A stretch of DNA of 64,000 nucleotides from Paralcaligenes ureilyticus. GTDB lineage: Bacteria; Pseudomonadota; Gammaproteobacteria; Burkholderiales; Burkholderiaceae_B. Made by a program: the position numbers and the translations under genes. The DNA lies in contig NZ_SMAJ01000009.1 in the NCBI RefSeq assembly GCF_004346225.1, forward strand, positions 1 to 64,000. The letters are read 5' to 3'. A model generated the notes under the pieces. It had not been told where the DNA came from, made no database searches, and saw only the letters and a list, made by a program, of their open reading frames with translations. This document shows positions 53,019 to 62,311 of the stretch, piece by piece (positions within the stretch are counted from its first letter, which is position 1; each line of letters begins with the position of its first letter).

Positions 53019-53214
53019 CCGTCTATGGGGGCCGGGGCGGGGCCGGCACGGCGTGCTTGATCCGGATCTGCCTCGTCCAGGCGGGCGTCGGGCCAAACTC
53101 GCTACGCCGCTGACGCGGCTCCGCTCAAACATGGCCCGCCGACACCCCCCGCCTTCCCTTCGTCAGCATCTGGAGCACGCCTTACGCCGGCCCCGCCCCG
53201 GCCCCCATAGACGG
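53019..53214. repeat. GC-rich core with 29-bp inverted repeats, second copy
   Basis: The arms 53019-53047 and 53186-53214 are perfect reverse complements and identical to those at 8795-8823 and 8962-8990. The 196-bp unit differs from the first copy at only a few interior bases, such as TGACGCGGCTCC for TGGCGCGGCTAC. The preceding spacer is 18 bases shorter than in the first copy. Confidence 0.9.
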
Positions 53215-53360
53215 CTCGCGTCACGGTATTGTCAGGAATTCACTTGCCGGCGGCCTGTCTCTGTTGCGTTGCCCGCAGCCTGTCTCCGACGTTGCCCGTA
53301 GACTTCACTCGACCAAACCCCCGCCGGCCTCCACATCCCCCGGTGCATGTCATCAACGCA

Positions 53361-53438
53361 GCCGCAGGGCGAGGGGTGGGTACCGTCCGGTCATTCGGCC
53401 AGCGCCGGGTGCTGACGAAGGGAAGGCGGGGGGTGTCG
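53361..53438. repeat. Inverted mosaic copies of element segments
   Basis: Bases 53361-53392 are the exact reverse complement of 54776-54807 (32 bp), and 53411-53438 are the exact reverse complement of 53140-53167 (28 bp). The left flank of the transposase is therefore built from inverted pieces of the same repeat family. I see no coding sequence from 52797 to 53502. Confidence 0.88.
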
Positions 53439-53458
53439 TCGGGCGCTGTCTGAACGGA

Positions 53459-53479
53459 GCCTCGCGCTTTTTGCGAGGC
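53459..53479. other. Stem-loop downstream of the IS110 transposase
   Basis: GCCTCGC (53459-53465) pairs with GCGAGGC (53473-53479) over GCTTTTT. It is 24 bases beyond the transposase stop. No T-tract follows on either strand, so a terminator role is weak. Confidence 0.35.
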
Positions 53480-53502
53480 GGAGAGAGATTCTATAGTTTT
53501 CG

Positions 53503-54462
53503 TCAAGTCATTTTTGGCCTAAAACGCTCCGAGTCGAAGACCGACTGATGGCGCCATAAGGCAAACGCCACGCGCAGCAGCTTGCGAGCCAGGATCACCA
53601 TCGCCTCAATACCGCTCAGCCCGCGCGCGCGTAGCGCCTGATAGACCGGTTTAAAGGCCGGCGTGCGGCTCGCTGAGCAAGCGCACATATACATCTGGCG
53701 CCGGATCAAGGCCGCGCCGCGCTTGGACAAACGGCGTCGGCCTTTCTTCTGGCCCGAGTCCTTGGGGCGTGGATCCAGGCCGCTAAAGGCCACCAGCGCG
53801 TCGGCGTTGGTAAAGCCGATGCGCCCGAGCAAGCTGGTCAGCAAGGCCGCACTCTGTACGCCCACCCCGGGGATGGTCTGCAGCCGGTCAAACGGCTCGG
53901 CCAGTGCGGGCTCACTGTGCATCCACGCCAGAATCTGGGCATCCATCGTGTGAATCACCGCCTGCAGGCTTTGCGCCACGGCCTGGCGTTGCGGATCCAA
54001 CGCGGGCAGATCCTGCAAGATGCGCATTAAGCTTTGCTGCTTGACCTGGACGCGAGCCCGCTGACGAATCAACTGATCGATCGCCTGCTGGGCCGCGCTG
54101 CCCGGCTCATACGGATGCAGCCGGGCATGGTGTTCGCGGATATAGCGCGCAATCACCTGCGAATCGGTGCGATCGGTCTTGCCGCGCATGCCCAGCGCCT
54201 TGGCGTACATCGACACATCCCAGGCGTTGAGCACATACGCGCGCAACCCCGCTTGCTGCGCTAAATGCACCAGCAGCCCGTGATACCGGCCGGTGGACTC
54301 CACCGCCAGACGCGATTCAGGGGGAACCGATTCAAGCCAACGACGTAGCGCACCCGGTTCGTTCACCAGCTCGCACGCCAATTCGGGATGATCCTGCACG
54401 GCAATGACCACGTTCGCCTTGGCCACATCTACGCCAATATCAAAAAGCTCTTGCATGAACAC
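53503..54462 (-). CDS. IS110-family transposase (DEDD/serine recombinase type)
   Basis: This 319-residue transposase has a RuvC-like N-terminal domain with acids in DIGVDVAKANVVIAV, the E of AVESTGRYHGLLVHL, and the two aspartates of KTDRTDSQVIARYI (DEDD). The C-terminal transposase domain has IPGVGVQSAALLTSLLGRIG, AFSGLDPRPKDSGQKKGRRR and the serine-containing CACSASRTPAFKPVYQALRA. The length is normal and the frame intact, so it may be active. IS110 elements lack terminal inverted repeats and use a bridge RNA from the non-coding end next to the transposase start, which here would be 54463-54700. Confidence 0.93.
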   Translation of the reverse strand: MFMQELFDIGVDVAKANVVIAVQDHPELACELVNEPGALRRWLESVPPESRLAVESTGRYHGLLVHLAQQAGLRAYVLNAWDVSMYAKALGMRGKTDRTDSQVIARYIREHHARLHPYEPGSAAQQAIDQLIRQRARVQVKQQSLMRILQDLPALDPQRQAVAQSLQAVIHTMDAQILAWMHSEPALAEPFDRLQTIPGVGVQSAALLTSLLGRIGFTNADALVAFSGLDPRPKDSGQKKGRRRLSKRGAALIRRQMYMCACSASRTPAFKPVYQALRARGLSGIEAMVILARKLLRVAFALWRHQSVFDSERFRPKMT

Positions 54463-54474
54463 TACTCCGGTTGG

Positions 54475-54675
54475 ACAATAATCAAACGCTGGGGTGAGAT
54501 TGGCCGGAGCTCGTGAGCTTGTCTTAAATCGGCCGTGCCGCCAGGGAAACCTGTCAGTCGGCTAGATTCTTCATCGACGATGGGCCGGCGGGGTGGGAGT
54601 TGTCTCTCTCAGTTGGTCCAGAAAAAACCGGCCAATGGTTCGCGATTGGTCCCTCCACCCCAGCGCCTTTAGTCT
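54475..54675 (-). ncRNA. Candidate IS110 bridge RNA region
   Basis: This is the roughly 200-base non-coding stretch upstream of the transposase start, where IS110-group elements encode their bridge RNA. It is structured: GGCCAAT (54631-54637) pairs with ATTGGTC (54646-54652), and GGGGTGGGAG (54590-54599) pairs with CTCCACCCC (54654-54662) around it. The loop pairing to target and donor DNA cannot be assigned by eye, and the boundaries are approximate. It is predicted from position and hairpins only. Confidence 0.5.
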
Positions 54676-54724
54676 GATCCAAACGCGCTAAAAAAACTAT
54701 ACAAGTTCGCCCGACGCCCGCCTG

Positions 54725-54918
54725 GACGAGGCAGACCCGGGGAGTCGGGGCGCGTAGCGCCACGACCGCTGGACGGACCGGACGGTACCCACCCCTCGCC
54801 CTGCGGCGTCTTAATAGAGTGACCCCCACCCTAAACAATGACCCCACCCCAAACGGCTAAAAAAAGCGCGGCACGAAACGCGTTCAGTTCCGTAAACACG
54901 TCAACCGAAAATGCACTA
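54725..54918. repeat. Dispersed repeat, right block
   Basis: 54725-54818 matches window bases 1-94 with one difference. 54791-54918 matches 9025-9135 with small insertions, including an extra tandem GACCCC-type segment (ATGACCCCACCCC). The end carries the TIR shared with the other element. It is non-coding, and so is 54463-54943 as a whole. Confidence 0.85.
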
Positions 54919-54943
54919 ATGATGGCGCCGCCTGCAAACCCGG

Positions 54944-55933
54944 TTACGGTGCGGGCGGCAGCGGCGTGCGCAGGCCTGTGTCCAGGCCGGCCGCCACCTC
55001 GGCAATGCGCCGCCGCAGCCAGGTAACTTCAGGCGCCTCGTGGGAGCGCGAATGCCACAGCTGGTAAAACCGCATCGGCGGAAACTTGAATGGAGACGGC
55101 ACGACCTTGATCGGCAGGTAGCGTGCATAGTGCTCGGCCAGCTGGCGCCCGGTCGTGAACACCAGGTCGGTCGACATCAGGATGTAGGGCACCAGCCCGA
55201 AATAGGGGATGGTCATTTGTATATTGCGCTGCAGACCCTGCTCGGCCAGACAGCCGTCGATAAAGCTGGCGCGTTCCGACACATACGGGGTAGGAGCCAG
55301 GTGGCGCAATTCCAGATAATGCTTCATCGAAATGCCCTTCCCCGCGAGCGGATGCTTGATGCCCAGCATGCACACCACCTCATCGTCGAAAAGACGCGAC
55401 ATGTGCAATTGCGGCGGCGGTTCCAGCCAATTTCCGATTACCACATCCAGTGCGCCGCCCTCCAGCGCATGTTCGTAATCGAAATCGGCGTTGATCGGAT
55501 GCACGATCATCTTGGCCTGTGGCGCACAGCGGCACAGCACTTCGGCAATATTGGGCAGGAACACCGCATCGAGATAGTCGGGAGCGCCCAGCCGGAACAC
55601 GCGCGTCGATGTCTGGGCAGAAAACTCGCCCGGCCGATGCACGATGCGGTCCATCGCCGTCAGGGCGTCGGTGGCAAAAGCCAGGAGCTCCCGGCCCCGT
55701 TCGGTGGCCACCATGCCCGATTTGCTGCGTACCAGGATGGCGTCGCCGGTGATTTCGCGCAGGCGCCGCAAGGCATTGCTGGTGGCGGGCTGGGACAGGC
55801 CCAGCTTGAGCGCGGCGCGCGACACGCTCTGCTCGGTCAGCAGGGCCTGGAGTACACGTAGCAAATGGGTTTCGAGCTGTTCGCGATATCGTTGCATCGG
55901 GCTATTATCAGGGGCGCCCGGCGCGTTGTCCAT
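54944..55933 (-). CDS. LysR-type regulator (divergent from xdhABC)
   Basis: This 329-residue LysR regulator is of the NodD/NahR-like subgroup: VLQALLTEQSVSRAALKLGL, SQPATSNALRRLREITGDAI and LVRSKSGMVATERG in the DNA-binding part, and FRLGAPDYLDAVFLPNIAEV in the effector domain. It is divergent from xdhA with a 123-bp spacer, so it is the probable regulator of xanthine oxidation. ATG 55933 is used; ATG 55897 is an alternative. The 3' end is 25 bases from the right TIR of the composite element. Confidence 0.87.
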   Translation of the reverse strand: MDNAPGAPDNSPMQRYREQLETHLLRVLQALLTEQSVSRAALKLGLSQPATSNALRRLREITGDAILVRSKSGMVATERGRELLAFATDALTAMDRIVHRPGEFSAQTSTRVFRLGAPDYLDAVFLPNIAEVLCRCAPQAKMIVHPINADFDYEHALEGGALDVVIGNWLEPPPQLHMSRLFDDEVVCMLGIKHPLAGKGISMKHYLELRHLAPTPYVSERASFIDGCLAEQGLQRNIQMTIPYFGLVPYILMSTDLVFTTGRQLAEHYARYLPIKVVPSPFKFPPMRFYQLWHSRSHEAPEVTWLRRRIAEVAAGLDTGLRTPLPPAP

Positions 55934-56026
55934 GCGTGCTTGCCCGTTGCCTGCGCTTATTGGGTCGCCGTGATAGTCATCATCATTGAATACGCATGCA
56001 CAATGCCTGCGATGGTGCTATGTTGA

Positions 56027-56038
56027 TGAATATATTCA
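56027..56038. promoter_or_regulatory. Palindrome in the lysR-xdhA spacer, candidate operator
   Basis: TGAATATATTCA is a perfect 12-bp palindrome 18 bases before xdhA, in the spacer shared with the divergent LysR gene. It resembles a LysR half-site pair with an AT core. The position close to the start could also overlap the xdhA promoter. Confidence 0.45.
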
Positions 56039-56056
56039 AATAACAGGATTCGTATC

Positions 56057-57538
56057 ATGGAGACGCAAGCTATCCGCTTTTATCATCGCGGGCAGGTGCA
56101 AGAGGTAACAGGTCAGCCCATAACGCGAACAATCCTCCAGTTCCTGCGCGAAGATCTGCGTTGTACGGGCACCAAGGAAGGATGCGCCGAAGGCGATTGC
56201 GGCGCGTGCACGGTGGTGATTGGCGAATTGAACGATGCGGGCGGCGTGGATCTGCGCGCGGTCAACGCCTGTATCCAGTTTTTGCCTGCGCTCGATGGCA
56301 AGGCGCTATTCACCGTCGAAGACCTGCGTCTTGCCGATGGTGCGCTGCATCCGGTGCAGCAGGCAATGGTCGATTGTCACGGTTCGCAGTGCGGATTTTG
56401 CACGCCCGGCTTTGTGATGTCGATGTGGGATATGTATCTCAATCACGATGTGGAGGCGGGTGCGCCCTCGCGCAGCGAAATTACCGAAACTTTGTCGGGC
56501 AATTTGTGCCGGTGTACCGGTTATCGGCCCATTATCGATGCGGCCCAGGCCATGTTCGAGCTGCCCCGGGTGGAGTTCGACCGCAAGGCGCTGGCCCGGA
56601 CCCTTAAAGCGCTGCAACGCGACTCATCCTTTACCTATCAGGCGGGTGATCAGATTTTTTATGCCCCGCGCACGCTTGGCCAGCTTGCCGACTTGCGTCT
56701 TGCCTATCCGGACGCCCGTCTGCTTGCGGGCAGCACGGACGTGGGCCTGTGGGTCACCAAGCAAATGCGCGATCTGCCGCAGCTGATCTATATCGGCCAG
56801 GTCGCGCAATTGCGCGAAATCGCGAGCGACGGCCGCCATCTTTACATTGGGGCGGGGGCGCTCCTTAACGAGGCGTTTGACGCGCTCGTTGAGCTCTACC
56901 CCGAGCTTGACGAATTGCGCCAGCGTTTTGCCTCGTTTCCGATTCGCAATGCGGGAACCCTGGGCGGCAATGTCGCCAACGGTTCGCCCATCGGGGATTC
57001 GATGCCCGCCCTGATTGCCCTGGGCACCCGCATTGTGCTGCGCCAGGGCGAGCGGCTGCGTGAAATGCCGCTGGAAGATTTTTACCTCGCCTATCAAAAG
57101 ACCGCGCTGGACGCGGGCGAATTCGTGCAAGGCATACGCGTGCCGCTGCGCGCGCCTACGCTGCGCTTTCGCACCTACAAGCTCTCAAAACGGTTCGACC
57201 AGGATATTTCGGCCGTATGCGCCGCATTTTCCCTTACCCTCGATGGCACGACGGCGCGTGGCGCGCGTTTTGCCTTCGGCGGTGTGGCCGCCACACCCAA
57301 ACGCGCCTCGCAGGCCGAACAGGCGATCGAGGGCAAGGCATGGAATGAAGCCCATGTTCGCCAGGCCATGGAGGCGCTGCGGCAAGACTATGCTCCGCTG
57401 TCCGATATGCGGGCCAGCAGCGGCTATCGTTTGACCGCGGCGCAGAATCTGTTGTATCGCTTCTTTCTGGAAACCCGCAGCGAGGCGCCGCTGTCTTCGC
57501 AACAAGTCAGCGTTTTTGCCGCCGCGGCGACGGTCTGA
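56057..57538 (+). CDS. xdhA: Xanthine dehydrogenase, iron-sulfur/FAD subunit
   Basis: This 493-residue small subunit has two [2Fe-2S] clusters, ligated by CTGTKEGCAEGDCGACTVVI near residue 37 onward and by the CGFCTPGF and CRCTGYRPI pair. The FAD domain has YPDARLLAGSTDVGLWVTKQ and FPIRNAGTLGGNVANGSPIG followed by the usual C-terminal domain. It passes electrons from the molybdenum site in XdhB to NAD+. AGGATT lies before the ATG. It is first in xdhABC-guaD, divergent from a LysR regulator. Confidence 0.96.
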   Translation: METQAIRFYHRGQVQEVTGQPITRTILQFLREDLRCTGTKEGCAEGDCGACTVVIGELNDAGGVDLRAVNACIQFLPALDGKALFTVEDLRLADGALHPVQQAMVDCHGSQCGFCTPGFVMSMWDMYLNHDVEAGAPSRSEITETLSGNLCRCTGYRPIIDAAQAMFELPRVEFDRKALARTLKALQRDSSFTYQAGDQIFYAPRTLGQLADLRLAYPDARLLAGSTDVGLWVTKQMRDLPQLIYIGQVAQLREIASDGRHLYIGAGALLNEAFDALVELYPELDELRQRFASFPIRNAGTLGGNVANGSPIGDSMPALIALGTRIVLRQGERLREMPLEDFYLAYQKTALDAGEFVQGIRVPLRAPTLRFRTYKLSKRFDQDISAVCAAFSLTLDGTTARGARFAFGGVAATPKRASQAEQAIEGKAWNEAHVRQAMEALRQDYAPLSDMRASSGYRLTAAQNLLYRFFLETRSEAPLSSQQVSVFAAAATV

Positions 57539-57547
57539 GGAGGCATC

Positions 57548-59914
57548 ATGAACGTTCGATCCGAAGCTTTTATGCCTGTGCAAGTCGTGACTGCGGCCAG
57601 TGCGGTCGGCACGCCACTGGGCGCGTCCCATCCGCACGAATCGGCCGGCCTGCATGTCAGCGGCGAAGCAACGTACACCGATGACATCCCGGAATTGCAC
57701 GGCACCCTGCACTGCGCCCTGGGGCTTTCGCAAAAGGCGCACGCCCGCATCGTTGCGCTCGACCTGGATCCGGTGCGTCGTGCGCCCGGCGTGGTGGCGG
57801 TATTGACGGCGGCCGATATCCCCGGCGAAAACAATTGCGGTCCGGTGCTGCACGACGACCCTTTGTTGGCCGACGCGGTGGTGCAGTATATCGGCCAGCC
57901 GGTTTTCGCCGTTGTGGCGCAAAGCCAGGACGCGGCCCGGCGCGCGGCGCGTCTGGCCGTGATTCAGTATGAGGAATTGCCGGCGATTTATACGCCGCAG
58001 CAGGCCAAGGCCGCGCATGCCGGGGTGCTGCCGCCCATGCATTTGAAGCGCGGCGATCCGGCAGAGGCTATCGCCCATGCGCCGCACAGGCTGGCCGGCA
58101 CCTTCGAATGCAAGGGCCAGGAACAGTTTTATCTGGAAGGGCAGGTTTCGTATGCCGTGCCTAAAGAAGGCCGGGGGGTGCATGTCTGGTGCTCGACGCA
58201 GCATCCCAGCGAAATGCAGGCGCTGGTGGCTCATGCGCTGGGTTGGCATTCGCATCAGGTCCTGGTTGAATGCCGCCGCATGGGCGGCGGTTTTGGCGGC
58301 AAGGAGTCGCAATCGGCCCTGTTTGCCTGTGTGGCGGCCGTCTGCGCCACGCGCCTGAATCGTCCGGTCAAGCTGCGCCTCGATCGCGACGATGACTTCA
58401 TGATTACCGGCAAGCGCCACGGCTTTTATTACCAGTATGAAGTGGGCTTCGACGACGAGGGGCGGATCCTGGGAGTCGATCTGGACATGACCTTGAATGC
58501 CGGCTATTCGGCCGATTTGTCCGAGGCCGTGGCGACACGCGCCGTCTGTCACGTCGACAACGCGTATTACCTGCCCGACGTGGCCATTTCCGCCTTGTGC
58601 GGAAAAACCAATACCCAGTCCAATACGGCCTTTCGCGGTTTCGGCGGCCCCCAGGGCGCGCTGGTGATGGAAGTGATTCTGGACATGATAGGCCGCCGGC
58701 TTGGCCGCGACCCGCTGGATATACGACGCATCAATTTTTATGGCGTGGGCGAGCGCAACACCACGCCGTACGGGCAAATCGTGCTCGACAACGTCTTGCA
58801 TCCCCTCGTGGCCGAGCTCGAAGCCACGAGCGACTACCGGGCCCGCCGCGCGGCGGCGCGCATCTTCAATGGCACAAGCCCGGTGTTGAAGAAAGGCCTG
58901 GCGCTGACCCCGGTGAAATTCGGCATCTCCTTCAATGTCCCAGCCTTTAATCAGGCGGGCGCCCTCGTGCATGTCTATCGGGACGGCTCGGTGCTGGTCA
59001 ATCATGGCGGTACCGAAATGGGGCAGGGCCTGAATACCAAGGTCGCCCAGGTGGTCGCCAATGAGCTGGGCCTGGATATGGAACATGTTCGAATCACCGC
59101 AACCGACACCAGTAAGGTTGCCAATACGTCGGCCACGGCGGCTTCGACCGGCTCGGATTTGAACGGCAAAGCGGCCCAGGACGCGGCCTCGAAGATTCGC
59201 CGCCGCCTGGCCAAATATGCCGCCAAGCGCTACGGAGGGTCCGCGGACTCGGTCGTATTTGCGAATAACCAGGTCATGGTCAATGAGCGCGCCATTCCTT
59301 TTGTCGAGGTGGTCGACGGGGCTTATTGGGAGCAGACCCAGCTTTGGTCCGAGGGCTTTTATGCTACGCCCGGAATACGCTGGGACAAGGCGACCATGAC
59401 GGGCAAGCCGTTTTATTACTACGCTTACGGCGCGGCAGTCTCGGAAGTGCTGATCGACACCCTGACCGGTGAATGGAAATTGTTGCGCGCCGATTTGTTG
59501 CACGATGTCGGGCAGTCCATCAACCCGGCCATCGATACGGGTCAGGTAGAGGGTGCTTTCATCCAGGGCATGGGATGGCTGACGACAGAAGACTTGTGCT
59601 GGAGCAAGGACGGCAGGTTGCTCACGCATGCGCCGTCAACCTACAAGATCCCTGCCATTAACGACTGTCCGGCGGATTTCAGGGTGAAGCTGTTCAAGAA
59701 TCGCAATATCAAGGATTCGATCTATCGCTCCAAGGCCGTGGGCGAGCCGCCCCTGCTGTTGCCGTTTAGCGTGTTCAACGCGATACGCGACGCGGTGGCC
59801 AGCACGGCCGATTATCGCCTTGAGCCGGCGCTCAACGCCCCGGCCACGCCGGAAGCCATTCTGAATGCGCTGGCCGGGCTGCGCGGGACGCACGCCGATG
59901 ATCACCTGGGTTAA
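57548..59914 (+). CDS. xdhB: Xanthine dehydrogenase, molybdenum subunit
   Basis: This 788-residue large subunit binds the molybdopterin cofactor and oxidises hypoxanthine to xanthine and xanthine to urate. Landmarks are GEATYTDDIPELHGTLHCAL, CRRMGGGFGGKESQSALFA, NTAFRGFGGPQGALVMEVIL and GGTEMGQGLNTKVAQVVANE, and the C-terminal KAVGEPPLLLPFSVFNAIRD containing the catalytic glutamate. AGGAGG precedes the start, nine bases after xdhA. The 3' end overlaps xdhC by 17 bases. Confidence 0.96.
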   Translation: MNVRSEAFMPVQVVTAASAVGTPLGASHPHESAGLHVSGEATYTDDIPELHGTLHCALGLSQKAHARIVALDLDPVRRAPGVVAVLTAADIPGENNCGPVLHDDPLLADAVVQYIGQPVFAVVAQSQDAARRAARLAVIQYEELPAIYTPQQAKAAHAGVLPPMHLKRGDPAEAIAHAPHRLAGTFECKGQEQFYLEGQVSYAVPKEGRGVHVWCSTQHPSEMQALVAHALGWHSHQVLVECRRMGGGFGGKESQSALFACVAAVCATRLNRPVKLRLDRDDDFMITGKRHGFYYQYEVGFDDEGRILGVDLDMTLNAGYSADLSEAVATRAVCHVDNAYYLPDVAISALCGKTNTQSNTAFRGFGGPQGALVMEVILDMIGRRLGRDPLDIRRINFYGVGERNTTPYGQIVLDNVLHPLVAELEATSDYRARRAAARIFNGTSPVLKKGLALTPVKFGISFNVPAFNQAGALVHVYRDGSVLVNHGGTEMGQGLNTKVAQVVANELGLDMEHVRITATDTSKVANTSATAASTGSDLNGKAAQDAASKIRRRLAKYAAKRYGGSADSVVFANNQVMVNERAIPFVEVVDGAYWEQTQLWSEGFYATPGIRWDKATMTGKPFYYYAYGAAVSEVLIDTLTGEWKLLRADLLHDVGQSINPAIDTGQVEGAFIQGMGWLTTEDLCWSKDGRLLTHAPSTYKIPAINDCPADFRVKLFKNRNIKDSIYRSKAVGEPPLLLPFSVFNAIRDAVASTADYRLEPALNAPATPEAILNALAGLRGTHADDHLG

Positions 59915-60938
59915 CGAAGCCGGACGCTTGCTGGCCGCGGGCGAATCCGTCGTGCTGGTCACCGTTGCCCGAGCCGAAGGATCAACGCCGCGCGAGGCGG
60001 GCGCCAAGATGCTGGTGGCGCGCGAACAGCAATGGCAAACCATAGGGGGAGGCCATCTGGAGTGGCGCGCCGCCGAAATTGCGCGGCAGATGCTTGAGGC
60101 GGATTGCGCGTACGGCGCTCGCCATATTGAGCGGTTGTCATTGGGACCCAGCCTGGGTCAATGCTGCGGCGGTGTCGCCACCCTGGCCTTTGAGGTGCTG
60201 AGCCCTGCCGACCTGGGCTGGATAGGGTCGCTCGCGACATGCCTGCATCAGGGGCGCGCCTGCGTGCGCCGCGTGGTGCTTTCGCCGTCCGGCGCGGCCG
60301 CGCCGGTCATGCTGGATACGTCGGGAAATGGCGGCCACAGGCGCGATGCCTGCAGCCTGTGGCAAAAGGGCGACGAGAGCGAATTGACGGACATCGTTGC
60401 TCCCCAGGGCTTTAATATCGTACTGTTTGGCGCCGGCCACGTTGGGCAGGCCCTGGTGAAGATTCTCGGCACGCTGCCCTGTACGGTGACGTGGGTCGAC
60501 GAACGCGACGCACAATTTCCGGCGGCATGGCCATCCAATGTCATTGTCGAAGCGACCGATGCGCCCGAGGCGTTCATCGATCAGGCGCCGCCGCACAGCT
60601 ATTTCCTGGTTATGACCTATAGCCACACGCTCGATCAGCGCTTGTGCCAGCAAATTTTCCAGCGCGACGATTTCGCCTATTTCGGCCTTATCGGCTCGCG
60701 CACCAAACGCCGGAAATTCGAACATCGTTTGCGGGATCGGGGGATCGGGCCGGAACGCCTCGCGCGCATGGCCTGTCCGATAGGCATCGAGGGCATCACC
60801 GGAAAAGCGCCGGAGGTCATCGCGGTGGCGGTCGCCGCCCAGTTGCTGCGCGTTCGGGAACTCGAAGATCAATTGGAATCCGCGCGTGGCGATTCCCCTG
60901 CTCACGCCATGGCTGCGGCCGATCTACTCGTCAGATAA
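59898..60938 (+). CDS. xdhC: Xanthine dehydrogenase accessory protein XdhC
   Basis: This 346-residue chaperone binds and sulfurates the molybdenum cofactor before its insertion into XdhB. The N-terminal XdhC/CoxI domain has VLVTVARAEGSTPREAGAKM, QTIGGGHLEW and SLGPSLGQCCGGV, with the conserved Q-C-C-G-G. The C-terminal Rossmann domain has IVLFGAGHVGQALVKIL and YFGLIGSRTKRRKFEHRLRD. ATG 59898 lies within the end of xdhB, so translation is coupled. Confidence 0.94.
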   Translation: MITWVNEAGRLLAAGESVVLVTVARAEGSTPREAGAKMLVAREQQWQTIGGGHLEWRAAEIARQMLEADCAYGARHIERLSLGPSLGQCCGGVATLAFEVLSPADLGWIGSLATCLHQGRACVRRVVLSPSGAAAPVMLDTSGNGGHRRDACSLWQKGDESELTDIVAPQGFNIVLFGAGHVGQALVKILGTLPCTVTWVDERDAQFPAAWPSNVIVEATDAPEAFIDQAPPHSYFLVMTYSHTLDQRLCQQIFQRDDFAYFGLIGSRTKRRKFEHRLRDRGIGPERLARMACPIGIEGITGKAPEVIAVAVAAQLLRVRELEDQLESARGDSPAHAMAAADLLVR

Positions 60939-60955
60939 CATTACAGGAAGAATTC

Positions 60956-62311
60956 ATGAGCCCGATGCATCCCTCTGGCGCCATCGCCGCCTCTGGAAAA
61001 CGAACCGCCTATCGGGCCCAACTGCTGTATTTCAAGGCGCGGGCGGGCAACGATCCGGAACATCGTTTGACCGTGCAACACTCCGATGGCTTATTGCTGG
61101 TTGAAGACGGCCGCATCGCGCAGGTGGGCGATTATGGCGTGCTTGCGCCCGCGTTGGGCGCCGATGTTCCGATAGTGGACTGGCGCGGCAAGCTGATTAT
61201 TCCGGGCTTCATCGATACGCATATCCACTATCCGCAGACCGATATGATCGCCTCGCCTTCGCCCGGCCTGCTGCCCTGGCTGGAGTCTTACGTATTTCCG
61301 ACGGAGCGGCGCTTCGATAATCCGGATTATGCCGCCGACGTGGCGCGGTTTTTCCTTGACGAACTGTTGCGCTGCGGCACCACCAGCGCGCTGGTGTATT
61401 GCACGGTTCATCCGGGTTCGGTCGAGGCCTTTTTTGCCGAGAGCCATGCGCGCAATCTGCGCATGGTGGCCGGCAAGGTCCTGATGGATCGGAACTGTCC
61501 TGAATTCCTGCGCGATACGGCGCAATCCGGTGCGCGCGACAGCGAAGCGCTGATTGCGCGCTGGCATGGCAAGGGCCGCCAGATGTATGCCTTGACGCCG
61601 CGTTTTGCGCCCACGTCGAGCGACGCGCAGCTGGGGGTATGCGGCGAGCTGGCCCAGCGCTATCGGGATGTGTTCATCCAGAGCCATGTGGCGGAAAACA
61701 AAGACGAAGTGAAGTGGGCGGCCGAGCTCTTTCCGGGCCATCGCAGTTATCTGGATATTTACGACCACTATGGGCTGCTGCGCCGGCGCGCCGTGTATGG
61801 ACACTGCATCTGGCTCGATGAGGTGGATCTGCGCCGCCTGCACGACAGCGGCGCGGTCGCGGCGCACTGCCCGACGTCGAATCAGTTCCTGGGCAGCGGC
61901 CTGTTCGACTTTGCCGCGGCCAAGGCCAGCCGCGCCCAGGTTACCCTGGCGACGGACGTCGGCGGCGGCTCGTCGTTTTCGATGCTGCAAACCATGAATG
62001 AAGCGCATAAGGTGGCCCGGCTGTCGGGCTACCACCTGAGCGCAGAGACGATGTTTTATCTGGCCACGGAAGGCGCGGCGCAAGCGCTTGATCTGGGCGG
62101 GCGCATCGGCACTCTGGCGGCCGGCGCGGAGGCCGATTTTGTGGTGCTCGACCCGCAGGCAACGCCTATTCTTGCGCGCCGGACGGCTCACGCCGATTCG
62201 CTGGAAGAGCTATTGTTCGCTTTCGCGATGCTGGGCGATGATCGCGCCGTCGCCGCCACCTACGCGGCGGGGCGCGGCGTCCATCGGCGCGAGGAACGCG
62301 TCAACCCTTGA
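60956..62311 (+). CDS. guaD: Guanine deaminase
   Basis: This 451-residue zinc amidohydrolase converts guanine to xanthine, feeding XdhABC. Zinc ligands are in [48 protein letters not shown] and [20 protein letters not shown]. The family length is about 440. AGGAAGAA precedes ATG 60956. It is 17 bases after xdhC and ends by overlapping the convergent allantoicase gene by 11 bases. Confidence 0.95.
   Translation: MSPMHPSGAIAASGKRTAYRAQLLYFKARAGNDPEHRLTVQHSDGLLLVEDGRIAQVGDYGVLAPALGADVPIVDWRGKLIIPGFIDTHIHYPQTDMIASPSPGLLPWLESYVFPTERRFDNPDYAADVARFFLDELLRCGTTSALVYCTVHPGSVEAFFAESHARNLRMVAGKVLMDRNCPEFLRDTAQSGARDSEALIARWHGKGRQMYALTPRFAPTSSDAQLGVCGELAQRYRDVFIQSHVAENKDEVKWAAELFPGHRSYLDIYDHYGLLRRRAVYGHCIWLDEVDLRRLHDSGAVAAHCPTSNQFLGSGLFDFAAAKASRAQVTLATDVGGGSSFSMLQTMNEAHKVARLSGYHLSAETMFYLATEGAAQALDLGGRIGTLAAGAEADFVVLDPQATPILARRTAHADSLEELLFAFAMLGDDRAVAATYAAGRGVHRREERVNP

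Larger units (their letters stand above)
52963..54918. mobile_element. TIR-bounded composite element carrying an IS110-family transposase
   Basis: The left end TAGAGTGTTTTTGGTCA (52963-52979) and right end, the reverse complement of TCAACCGAAAATGCACTA (54901-54918), match the ends of the 418-bp element at 8718-9135. The left block (to about 53250) and right block (54791-54918) are the same as in that element, but here about 1.5 kb with an IS110 transposase lies between them. Perfect 32-bp inverted repeats (53361-53392 and 54776-54807) flank the transposase. This is either the TIR element with an IS110 inserted, or a larger parent of the small copy. Confidence 0.6.

Noticed and set aside
52963-54918. 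Composite transposon carrying cargo genes
   Set aside because: The only gene inside is the IS110 transposase; the rest is repeat sequence.
57185-59629. Open frame of about 810 codons on the minus strand opposite xdhA and xdhB
   Set aside because: It is composition-driven antisense frame with no recognisable motif; xdhA and xdhB are certain on the other strand.
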